NCBI GenBank assembly: GCA_002435325.1
Contig: DJMJ01000052.1
Location: forward strand, 1-14,580
Direction of reading: 5' to 3'
Origin: Nitrospira sp. UBA6493
GTDB taxonomy: Bacteria; Nitrospirota; Nitrospiria; Nitrospirales; Nitrospiraceae
DNA length: 14,580 nt
Shown here: positions 6,725 to 13,939 of the stretch, piece after piece
Layout: the number at the start of each line of letters is the position of its first letter
Position numbering within the stretch: the stretch's first letter is position 1
Translations under genes and position numbers: made by a program
The notes under the pieces: model-generated
Seen by the model: only the letters and a program-made list of their open reading frames with translations
The model's database searches: none
What the model was told of the DNA's origin: nothing

Positions 6725-8266
6725 ATGCCCTCATCGTCCCTGTCATCGGATAATGGAATCGCTGCGGCGCTCAAACCCCAGCTCCATAAAGCCTTGCAGC
6801 CGCTGTGCGACGAATCTACGCCTTGCTTGCCCGCCCTGGAAAAAACCTGCCAGAAAATTCTGTCCCTCACCGGCGGACTCACCGGCGCGGATCAGTTGGG
6901 CCGCATCATTAGCCACGATCCCGCCTTGACATGCAAAGTGCTCCAAATTGCCAATAGCATCGCCTATAGTCCCCAGCAAGTCATCACCTCCGTTCCGCAT
7001 GCCGTCAGCTGGTTGGGACTGGATACCGTCCGGTCGATCGTGACGGCAGCCCAACTTGTGGAACAACTCGGTCAATGGCCGACGCATCAACATATCGTCA
7101 GCGGGGTGATCGCACGAGCCATCGTCGCAGCCGTTCACGCCACGGAACTGGGCATCGCCGTGGATTATCCCTCACCCAGCCAGCTGTTTAGCGCGACCTT
7201 GCTCTATTCGATCGGCGATCTGGCCATATCCAATCAAGCACCGGATCTCTACACCGCGCTGCGCAGGCTTCCGATGACGCACCGCACGCCCGCCGCACGA
7301 ATCCTCGAGGAAACGACTATCCTTGGAGTGCCCCGGCTCAAGCTGGCATAGGCCCTTTCCCAGTTGTGGGGACTTCCCCCATTTGTGACCGATTTATTCT
7401 CCGCCGAATCGGCGCCGTCTGAAGGCCGCTGGCATAGCAGCAGCCAGGGCTTGAAAGGGCTCGTACTGGGATCGACGGCATTCATCGACGCCATGACCGG
7501 TCCCTGTTCTCAGCTCGCGACGGAATCGGCGAAGCGAGTCCTGTTATCCGGCACCGGTTTGCCGCCCCAACTGTTTGAAGACGTGCTGGTGCGCGCCCTC
7601 AATAGAGGCAAACAATTAGTTCGGTCAGCGGGTTTGTCTTTCGATCTATGGCGTGACTCCGCGGAGCCGGAAACCGGCGACGCCGGTCAGACACTCTCGC
7701 CCTCACACTCCGGCCTCGCCTCACAGACTCAACGGGGGCCGACCGCGATCGAAACCAATCCGATGGAAACATTGCAAGCGCTGCAAGCCTCGCTACGGGA
7801 GGCCAAAGATCTCAATACGTTGCTGGGCACACTGGTGCGCGCACTTCACCGGGATGGCGGATTTGCGCGTGTCGCCCTGGCGCTGCTCAATCCGAATGAC
7901 AGCGATCAGCTGATCGGGCGGCTGCTCCTTGGCATGGATCAACCAGCTCCTTACCTCGAAAGCCTCTCCGGTTCATTGACCAAAGACCATCCCCATTTCT
8001 TGAGTTTAATGAAACGCGCCGAACCTTCCCTGGTCGAAGATTTCACCAAACCAATGAGTTATGCCGTCAGCCCCGACTTTCTCCGAATCTGGAATCCTAG
8101 CTCTGCCATCATCGCCCCCCTCCGCGTCGGGACACGCCCGATCGTTATGATCTATGGCGATAACGGCTCTTTGCCACAACGGGTACTCCCCAAAGATTTT
8201 CAGGCATTTCAAATTTTCTTCAGCCAGACCACCCTAAGCATGAATCGCTTGGCCGGAGTGCTGTAA
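6725..8266 (+). pseudogene. HDOD-GAF signalling protein, copy 2, interrupted by an in-frame amber codon
   Basis: Start at the ATG at 6725, with AAGGAG at 6714-6719 and alignment to the paralogues; the open frame upstream to 6599 is not part of the gene. Counting the stop as one codon, the gene is 513 codons plus TAA, the same as copies 1 and 3, with no indel. TAG at 7349-7351 is codon 209, in RLKLA-stop-ALSQLW; copy 3 has RLAQALAQLW and copy 1 LARALASLW, so a CAG to TAG change explains it. The break falls in the back half of the HDOD domain. Without readthrough, the first 208 residues would be an incomplete HDOD domain and the GAF domain would need an internal start (TTG at 7364 is a poor candidate). 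The catalytic HD is replaced by Y161-S162. Closest to copy 3. Downstream codons show no sign of decay, so the stop is recent or tolerated. Confidence 0.88.
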
Positions 8267-8353
8267 GGCCCTCTCGAGCAAGAGTCGTCCGGGGGTCGGC
8301 CAAGACACAGTCTTCCCCTGCCTTTCTGTCAGCCCACCCTGCCATTCAGCCCG

Positions 8354-8380
8354 TTAAGATGCATTCTGTTTCGTCCGATA
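8354..8380 (+). promoter_or_regulatory. Sigma-28 (FliA-type) promoter of third HDOD gene
   Basis: TTAAG at 8354-8358 and CCGATA at 8375-8380, 16 bp apart, 30 bp before the ATG at 8411. Same spacing and same distance to the start as the copy 2 promoter, so promoter and gene probably duplicated as one unit. Confidence 0.75.
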
Positions 8381-8410
8381 CAAACGGTGGTCTCATTGAT
8401 CAGGAGTGTC

Positions 8411-9952
8411 ATGTCTCTACCACTACCCGCATCATCGGAGCCGTCCCTGGCGGCCTCCCTCCAGCCCCGTCTGCCTCGCTCACTCCAACCGCTTTGCAGC
8501 CAGGCGAGTCCGAGTTTGCCGGCCCTGGAACAAACCTGTCAGAAAATTCTGAGTCTCACAGGCGGATCGACGAGCGCCGATCGTCTGAGCCAATTGATCG
8601 GCCGCGACCCAGGATTGACCTGCAAGGTCCTCCAAGTCTCGAACAGCATTGCCTATAGTCCCCAGCAAATCATCACATCGATCCCGCACGCTGTGACCTG
8701 GCTCGGCCTCGATACCGTTCGTGCCATCGTCGACGCCGCGCAATTGGTGGAACACCTCACACAATGGCCAGACCGCCATCACCTCGTCAGCGGAATCATT
8801 GCGCGGGCCATTGCCGCCGCCGTCCATGCCATCGAACTCGGCATGGCCATGGAGTATTCCTCCCAGAGCCAGTTGTTCAGCCGGACGCTGCTCTACTCCA
8901 TCGGCGATTTGGCGATTGCGAATCAAGACGCCAATCTCTATCAGACTCTACGGAGCCTGCCGCTGACTGTGAAACACCCGTCGGACCGGGCCGCCAAAGA
9001 ACTCGGGCTGCTTGGAGTGCCCAAAATGCGCCTCGCCCAAGCCCTGGCTCAACTGTGGTCTCTGCCCCCGGATCTCGTGGAACTCTTCGCCACAGCACAC
9101 GAGCGGACGACTGGACGCTGGCAGACTTCGCAACAGACTCTGAGGGGGCTCGTCACAGGGTGTTCCGCCCTGATTAACGCCCTCACTGGGCCGGCTGATC
9201 CTGCAACCGTAGAAACCGTCACGCGAGGCCTTCTGACAGGAAGCGGCCTTCCCGAAGAGCAATTCCCGAATCTTCTGGCCCGTGCGCTCGACCGCAGCCA
9301 TCAGCTGGTTCGATCGGCCGGCCTCTCCCTCGATTCCTGGGATGACGCGGTCTCTCCCACTGCGCCCGTATTCATTCCTCCACAAACCACGAGACACAGG
9401 CCTGCCGAACTGATTTCACCTGGCCCCTCCGCCATCGACACCGATCCACAACACACCTTGCAGATCCTTGAGGAGGCCTTACGGGCCTCCCGCGACCTGA
9501 ATGCGTTATTAGGATGCTTCGTCAAGAGCCTGCACCGGGATGGCGGATTTTCCCGCGTGGCCTTCGCCCTCTTGCATCACAAAAACAGCGACCAGCTGCT
9601 CGGACGAGTGATTCTTGGCGCAAGGGACACGGTGCCCTATCTTTCGACACTCTCCGGCTCGCTCAGCCTCGATCACCCCTTCTTCCTGCGCGTCTTGAAA
9701 CAGACAGACCCGATCCTGGTCGAAGATTTCACCACGCCGTTGAGCGAACCCATTGACCCCGCGTTTTTACACATCTGGAATCCAGGATCGGCGATTATTG
9801 CGCCGCTCCATGTTGGCATACGCCCGATTGGCTTGGTCTTCTGCGATCGCGGTCCGGTCCCACAAGAAGTCGGACCAAAAGACTTGCAGACATTTCACTT
9901 GTTTTACAAACCGACGATGGTCTGCATGAACCGACTGGCAGGGCTCTTTTGA
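8411..9952 (+). CDS. HDOD-GAF signalling protein, copy 3
   Basis: An intact paralogue, again 513 residues. The HDOD domain occupies about 20-280 (GLTCKVLQVSNSIAYSPQQ, HAVTWLGLDTVRAIVDAA, LLYSIGDLAIAN with the HD pair replaced by Y162-S163). The GAF-like domain is about 345-513 (FSRVAFALLHHKNSDQLLGR, GSAIIAPLHVGIRPIGLVFC, MNRLAGLF). The start at 8411 is chosen because AGGAG lies at 8402-8406, because it gives the same length as the other copies, and because the longer frame from 8387 overlaps the promoter region. The linker between the domains is the least conserved part among the copies, which suggests similar signal output with different partner or ligand tuning. It ends with TGA, 18 bp from the convergent lipoprotein gene. 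Confidence 0.9.
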   Translation: MSLPLPASSEPSLAASLQPRLPRSLQPLCSQASPSLPALEQTCQKILSLTGGSTSADRLSQLIGRDPGLTCKVLQVSNSIAYSPQQIITSIPHAVTWLGLDTVRAIVDAAQLVEHLTQWPDRHHLVSGIIARAIAAAVHAIELGMAMEYSSQSQLFSRTLLYSIGDLAIANQDANLYQTLRSLPLTVKHPSDRAAKELGLLGVPKMRLAQALAQLWSLPPDLVELFATAHERTTGRWQTSQQTLRGLVTGCSALINALTGPADPATVETVTRGLLTGSGLPEEQFPNLLARALDRSHQLVRSAGLSLDSWDDAVSPTAPVFIPPQTTRHRPAELISPGPSAIDTDPQHTLQILEEALRASRDLNALLGCFVKSLHRDGGFSRVAFALLHHKNSDQLLGRVILGARDTVPYLSTLSGSLSLDHPFFLRVLKQTDPILVEDFTTPLSEPIDPAFLHIWNPGSAIIAPLHVGIRPIGLVFCDRGPVPQEVGPKDLQTFHLFYKPTMVCMNRLAGLF

Positions 9953-9970
9953 GTGGGCAGACTGAGCGGA

Positions 9971-10393
9971 CTAGCGCGGCAACAGCGTCTCGCGCGTGCC
10001 CGGGACACATTCATCCCGTTTCCAGGACTTTAAAACTTTCTGCTCGTTGAAAATGAGCGTATAGCGGTAACAATACAGCGTGGGTTTCGGAGCTTCCCCG
10101 CCCTTGGTCATCAAGGCGCTGACGGACTGTGACGCTTCGCCGAACATCGAGGGGTCGAGCTCCTTGTCGCTCATGGGAACCCGATAGGTCCAGACTGTAT
10201 CCCCTCCCAACGCCGGAGCCTTCGCCGTGTGCGGTGCCCCGAATTGTTCGCGAATCTCCTCCTGGGTCAGGCGGTCCACTCCCTTCTTGAAGTAGGTGTC
10301 CCGCCACGGCGCGCTACACGCCCCAAGGCCGAGCGCCAGCAGGACAACCAAGCCGCACAACGCCCCCCTGGTCCAGTCGATACGCCGGGTCAT
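9971..10393 (-). CDS. BamE/SmpA-like lipoprotein
   Basis: A 140-residue lipoprotein. MTRRIDWTRGALCGLVVLLA then LGLGAC gives a clear lipobox with lipidated C26; position +2 is Ser, favouring outer-membrane sorting if Lol rules apply. After the signal, GVDRLTQEEIREQFGAPHTA followed by GGDTVWTYR resembles the small BamE/SmpA-like fold (a helix, a G-x-P turn, then W-x-Y). The C-terminal YCYRYTLIFNEQKVLKSWKR continues a beta sheet typical of these proteins. The ATG at 10393 overlaps the TGA of the upstream membrane-protein gene (ATGA), so I prefer it to the ATG at 10432, which lacks a signal peptide at its N-terminus. Last gene of a minus-strand operon; ends with TAG. Whether it joins the BAM complex is unknown. 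Confidence 0.75.
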   Translation of the reverse strand: MTRRIDWTRGALCGLVVLLALGLGACSAPWRDTYFKKGVDRLTQEEIREQFGAPHTAKAPALGGDTVWTYRVPMSDKELDPSMFGEASQSVSALMTKGGEAPKPTLYCYRYTLIFNEQKVLKSWKRDECVPGTRETLLPR

Positions 10394-10626
10394 GATTGGG
10401 AATTGATCCGCTGCATGCGCTTGATCGAACAATACAACGCATACCCCTGCGCCAGCATGCCGGTCACCAGTAACCCAAGCGCCGTCGGCAGCCAGCTCGT
10501 CTCAGGATGATCGAGCCCCTGCATGCCGCAGACAAACCCCAAGGCGATTGCCACAATCCCCACCGCCCGAGCGATCATCGCATTCGTGCGCAAACTCTTG
10601 AGCGCCGCATCTTGCTCTGACATCAT
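10390..10626 (-). CDS. Two-helix inner-membrane protein (78 aa)
   Basis: A small protein with predicted membrane helices at about 17-36 (MIARAVGIVAIALGFVCGM) and 47-67 (PTALGLLVTGMLAQGYALY), a short cytoplasmic N-terminus and a basic C-terminal tail (KRMQRINSQS). Two adjacent ATG codons, at 10626 and 10623, are possible starts; neither has a strong Shine-Dalgarno, so translation may depend on the TPR gene ending 32 bp upstream. Its TGA overlaps the start of the lipoprotein gene by ATGA, implying coupled translation and joint function. I do not recognise the family. Confidence 0.7.
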   Translation of the reverse strand: MMSEQDAALKSLRTNAMIARAVGIVAIALGFVCGMQGLDHPETSWLPTALGLLVTGMLAQGYALYCSIKRMQRINSQS

Positions 10627-10658
10627 ACGCGTACGCTACACCGGACAGGAACTCGACT

Positions 10659-11342
10659 TCAACTCCGCGGCCGGCGAAGCGCGGCAAGCCGGGTTTCAAA
10701 CACTGCCGCGTCGACCTCGCGGTGCATTTTGCGCAACAACCCCGCAAGATCCTCAAGACTTTTCTCCACCTCGTGACTCGTCGGTCCTAACGCCTGTTCA
10801 CGAATATCCAATGCCCGCCGATACAAGGGCTCCGCTTTCTCCAGTTGGCCTTGGGCGATATAGAGCAACCCCAAGTTATGCAACGAGAGCGCCACATCCG
10901 GATGATCCGGGCCGTGTACTCGCTCTTTGATCGCCAGCGCGCGAACCAGCAGAGGCTCCGCCTGGGTATATTGCCCGTGCATCCGGTGAAGCACTCCGAG
11001 GTTGTTCAACGTGGCGGCGACGTCGGTGTGATTCTCTCCGTGAACATCCTGATAAATCTTCAAGGCCTGCGAATAGACTGGTTCGGCCTCGACATATTTC
11101 CCTTGCGCGGCAAGGGCCTGCGCTTCGCTCGACAGCGCCACCCCGACATGGCGATGATGCAGGCCATCCCGCTGCTCGGCCTTTCGCACCGCCACGGCGA
11201 AAATCCGCTCGGCCTCTTCATACTTCTCCTGCTGCATCGCACGCTGGCCGGCGGCCATCGCCGACTCCCAGGTCTGCTGTTCGCAGGAGATGAGCAGCGA
11301 CACCAGCAGGAGGGCCAGCAGCTGTGGAATGTTCTTCGTCAT
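10659..11342 (-). CDS. TPR-repeat lipoprotein (kinesin light chain-type repeats)
   Basis: A 227-residue lipoprotein. The hydrophobic N-terminus ends in LLISC, a lipobox with C20. It is followed by about four tetratricopeptide repeats (roughly 27-60, 69-102, 111-144, 153-186) of the 42-residue kinesin light chain type, with recurring A..L..LG.LY..QG....AEPL..RAL.I.E...G..HP.VA. Such repeats are protein-protein interaction scaffolds; here it would sit on a membrane facing the periplasm. Its ATG overlaps the TGA of the oxidoreductase gene upstream (ATGA), so the two are translationally coupled. The last 40 residues are basic and do not form a full repeat. The partner is unknown; the operon's other envelope proteins are the first candidates. 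Confidence 0.85.
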   Translation of the reverse strand: MTKNIPQLLALLLVSLLISCEQQTWESAMAAGQRAMQQEKYEEAERIFAVAVRKAEQRDGLHHRHVGVALSSEAQALAAQGKYVEAEPVYSQALKIYQDVHGENHTDVAATLNNLGVLHRMHGQYTQAEPLLVRALAIKERVHGPDHPDVALSLHNLGLLYIAQGQLEKAEPLYRRALDIREQALGPTSHEVEKSLEDLAGLLRKMHREVDAAVFETRLAALRRPRS

Positions 11343-12730
11343 GATGCGTTCAGTTGCCCTGCAATGGATTCGGCGGGATAGGTGATAATTTCTGCCAGGG
11401 TCGGGTGATAGTGCGGCATGCGGAGCAGATCATGCACCGTGCCGTGATAGTACATCACGGCGATCAGTTCATGGATCAGTTCGCCGGCTTCCGGCCCCAC
11501 GATCTGGGCACCCAGCAGAGTGCCAGTTGATGGTTCGGCCACCAGCTTCACAAACCCCTGCGCCGCACCCAGGCACATCGCCTTCCCATGGTCGGCGAAC
11601 GGATAGGAACCGGTGAGATAGCGAATCCCACGCCTCTGACAGGCCTTCTCCGTCAGCCCCACCACCGCGACCTGCGGATCAGTAAAGATGACTTCCGCCA
11701 CCAGCCGATCGTCAAAACATTTCGGTGCCTGTTCAGAATGACAGGCATTCCACCCGGCCAGTTCACCCTGTTGAATGGCGATGTGCACAACATCATAGAG
11801 ATTCGTGACATCGCCGGCCGCAAAAATATGGGGCTGCGACGTGCGCATGGCTCCATCCACAACGACACGACCACCCTCCACCGTGACACCTGCAGCGGAA
11901 AGATTCAGTCCGGCAATGTTGGGCACACGCCCTAGTGCATTGAGTACCAACTCTCCTGATACCGCCTGTTCTTGCTCGTGGCGCGATACCTCCACCACCG
12001 TCCTCCCGCCGGCCATGACGACGCGATGCAGCTGTGTGCCGCTCATCACAGAGAGTCCCTCTTGCTCCAGCGCGGCGCCGAGAGCAGCCCCGACATCCGC
12101 ATCAAGATGCGACAACACATGAGCAGAGCGCTGAATGATCGTCACCTTGGTGCCGACCCGCGCAAAGAACTGGGCGAACTCTAAACCCACAGGTCCAGCC
12201 CCGAGCACGACGAGAGAATCCGGCTGATCCCGCCTCTCCAGCAATCTATCGCTGGTTATGCAGACGCCAGTGTTCAAACCTGGGACAACGTCCTCGCGCG
12301 GAATCGAGCCTGTCGCGATAATAAATGCCTTGGCGGCAACCTGGTGGGTTCCCACTTGGATCAGATGCGGTGAGAGAAAAGAGGCCGGAGCCTCATACAA
12401 AGTATAGGCCGGATCCCGCAGTTGCTGAATGCGATAGTCGGCGAATTCTCGGACCAGTCGATTTTTTCGATCGACAATAGCCGAGAGACTTGCCCGGACG
12501 TCAACCGGAGCTAAACCGAACTCCGGCGCCCGCCGCATGAGCGCGGCAATTTCTGCCGAACGCAGAATCGCCTTCGTCGGCATGCAGCCCCACAAAATAC
12601 AGAGCCCGCCGAGCGGGCCACGATCCACAATGGCCACGTCGGCGCCCGCTTCGCGGGCCGTCCTGGCAGCCGCGTAACCGGCCGACCCCCCGCCAATCAC
12701 CACGACATCATGCACCCGTTGAGTTGCCAC
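11339..12730 (-). CDS. Pyridine nucleotide-disulfide oxidoreductase (Lpd/MerA-like)
   Basis: An FAD- and NAD(P)H-dependent flavoprotein of 463 residues. The FAD Rossmann motif VVIGGGSAGYAAA (10-22) is followed by the redox-active disulfide C44-ILWG-C49, an NAD(P) motif GAGPVG (177-182), the second FAD motif FAAGD near 310 and the catalytic dyad H442/E447 in HPTLAE. This is the class I family of dihydrolipoamide dehydrogenase, mercuric reductase and soluble transhydrogenase. No N-terminal heavy-metal-binding domain and no C-terminal CC pair are present, so true mercuric reductase is unlikely. No 2-oxoacid dehydrogenase genes are nearby, so a role in the classic complexes is not supported. The GTG start at 12730 has AAGGA six bases upstream. 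It leads the minus-strand operon and overlaps the TPR gene (ATGA). Confidence 0.92.
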   Translation of the reverse strand: MATQRVHDVVVIGGGSAGYAAARTAREAGADVAIVDRGPLGGLCILWGCMPTKAILRSAEIAALMRRAPEFGLAPVDVRASLSAIVDRKNRLVREFADYRIQQLRDPAYTLYEAPASFLSPHLIQVGTHQVAAKAFIIATGSIPREDVVPGLNTGVCITSDRLLERRDQPDSLVVLGAGPVGLEFAQFFARVGTKVTIIQRSAHVLSHLDADVGAALGAALEQEGLSVMSGTQLHRVVMAGGRTVVEVSRHEQEQAVSGELVLNALGRVPNIAGLNLSAAGVTVEGGRVVVDGAMRTSQPHIFAAGDVTNLYDVVHIAIQQGELAGWNACHSEQAPKCFDDRLVAEVIFTDPQVAVVGLTEKACQRRGIRYLTGSYPFADHGKAMCLGAAQGFVKLVAEPSTGTLLGAQIVGPEAGELIHELIAVMYYHGTVHDLLRMPHYHPTLAEIITYPAESIAGQLNAS

Positions 12731-12770
12731 AAATCTTCCTTTTATAGTGGAGAGTCAGAAAGGATACACC

Positions 12771-13001
12771 ATGATTCAACCAGGCCGCTATCGTCACTAT
12801 AAGGGCAACGACTACCAGGTGCTAGGCGTAGCCCGGCATTCTGAAACGGAAGAAGAATTCGTCGTCTACCGCGCGCTGTACGGCGAGCGAGGACTCTGGA
12901 TCAGGCCTGCTGCCATGTTTCTGGAAACGATCTTAGTACAAGGAAAACCCTGCCCGCGATTCCAATTCGTAGCGGAATGCCCCACTGCACCGGACTTTTA
13001 G
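12771..13001 (+). CDS. DUF1653 protein (76 aa)
   Basis: The sequence MIQPGRYRHYKGNDYQVLGV, then ARHSETEEEFVVYRALY and GLWIRPAAMF, is the hallmark of the small DUF1653 family, whose members are single domains of about 70 residues with no settled function. The start is the ATG at 12771, supported by AAAGGA six bases upstream; an in-frame GTG at 12747 would add eight residues not found in the family. No signal peptide. Only 40 bp separate it from the divergent oxidoreductase gene, so the two promoters must overlap or lie inside the opposite gene. It ends with TAG. Confidence 0.88.
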   Translation: MIQPGRYRHYKGNDYQVLGVARHSETEEEFVVYRALYGERGLWIRPAAMFLETILVQGKPCPRFQFVAECPTAPDF

Positions 13002-13051
13002 GTCATCCCTCGGTTTTCCCCTTCGATTCTCGAAATCCTCATGGTCCCTGC

Positions 13052-13078
13052 TTAAGTATAACCCGTAGTCTTCCGATA
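13052..13078 (+). promoter_or_regulatory. Sigma-28 (FliA-type) promoter of CBS gene
   Basis: TTAAG at 13052-13056 and CCGATA at 13073-13078, 16 bp apart, 22 bp before the ATG at 13101. The pattern is the same as upstream of all three HDOD genes although this gene is unrelated in sequence, which argues for a shared sigma factor rather than simple duplication. Confidence 0.75.
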
Positions 13079-13100
13079 CAGAGCGCGAGGAGACAATTCG

Positions 13101-13715
13101 ATGTCCATCGTTCAAGCTGTGCATGGAATCGCCGAAACGTATCCGGTGAAACCCGTGACCCCAAGGGATCCACTGGTCAACGCCGTGGATACAGAGGGAA
13201 ATAAAGACCAGCGCCAGCCGCCGGCCGACAGAGCCGTGCTGGCAGCCCAACAGGCCTATGAGGAACACACCAGAAACACCCGTCCCTCAAAACCGGCGAT
13301 GCTGGCGCGAGATCTTATGACCGCGCCGGTGCTTACCCTTCCCTCCGACGGCACCCTGGCCGATGCCTGGGCAATCATGACACGCCGATGCTTCCGCCAT
13401 CTGCCCATCACGTCACTCCATGGTGCCTTGGTTGGAATGGTCTCGGACCGGGATCTGATCCGTCATGTGCCCGAACTGGTGACCAACGGCGTCTCGACAC
13501 AGGCAGCCGGTCGAAAGCTGGCGGAGATCATGAGTCCGCGCGTCTTTTCGGCGAGTCCGACGACCGACATTCGTGACATCGCCCGAGTGATGATGGAAGA
13601 ACGAGTGGGTGCTCTGCCGATCCTCGACCCCGAAAGGCGGCCGATCGGCATTGTCTCTAAGCAGGACTTACTCCGCGGCCTCGCCAATCACGGTCCGCTC
13701 GAACTCTGGACCTGA
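13101..13715 (+). CDS. Tandem CBS-domain protein
   Basis: A 204-residue cytoplasmic protein with two CBS domains, about 69-127 (ARDLMTAPVLTLPSDGTLAD, ITSLHGALVGMVSDRDL) and 141-196 (AEIMSPRVFSASPTTDIRD, VGALPILDPERRPIGIVSKQDL). A CBS pair forms a Bateman module that commonly binds adenine nucleotides and signals energy state. The first 65 residues are a low-complexity, proline- and charge-rich tail (VHGIAETYPVKPVTPRDPL onward), unusual for stand-alone CBS proteins and possibly a docking region. The ATG at 13101 has GAGGAG eight bases upstream. The sigma-28-type promoter suggests production with the flagellum, so an energy or nucleotide input to motility is a reasonable guess. The effector partner is not encoded in the same unit. 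Confidence 0.88.
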   Translation: MSIVQAVHGIAETYPVKPVTPRDPLVNAVDTEGNKDQRQPPADRAVLAAQQAYEEHTRNTRPSKPAMLARDLMTAPVLTLPSDGTLADAWAIMTRRCFRHLPITSLHGALVGMVSDRDLIRHVPELVTNGVSTQAAGRKLAEIMSPRVFSASPTTDIRDIARVMMEERVGALPILDPERRPIGIVSKQDLLRGLANHGPLELWT

Positions 13716-13939
13716 TCCCCCGCTTTTGTGGACCGATCCGAATACCATCCATTCTAAATTCAGCTGCATCATCAATTGGTTATTCATCTCCCCCCCTCGA
13801 AAGATCGTCTGCCTTCGTAGGATAGGCTTCTATCCCCATCAAGGGTAGTCTGACCATCGCTAGGATAACTTACACGAGGGTGGTCATCGGTCCCTCCCTC
13901 TGAGGGCTTGCGATAGAGGAGATTCACGAATACTCCGTG

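Noticed and set aside
2601..7351. TAG reassigned to glutamine throughout the genome
   Set aside because: TAG ends HDOD copy 1 exactly where its paralogues end with TAA and TGA, and it ends the peroxidase, MscS, lipoprotein and DUF1653 genes, where readthrough would run into unrelated or antisense sequence.
8359..8658. Alternative-frame ORF at the start of HDOD copy 3
   Set aside because: It overlaps a strongly conserved gene in another frame and shows no family features.
11339..12730. Mercuric reductase (merA) and mercury resistance
   Set aside because: No N-terminal MerP-like domain, no C-terminal Cys pair and no mer genes nearby.
13716..13939. c-di-GMP riboswitch upstream of the cellulose synthase gene
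   Set aside because: Only one small CCCTC/GAGGG hairpin is visible; the conserved GEMM core was not found.
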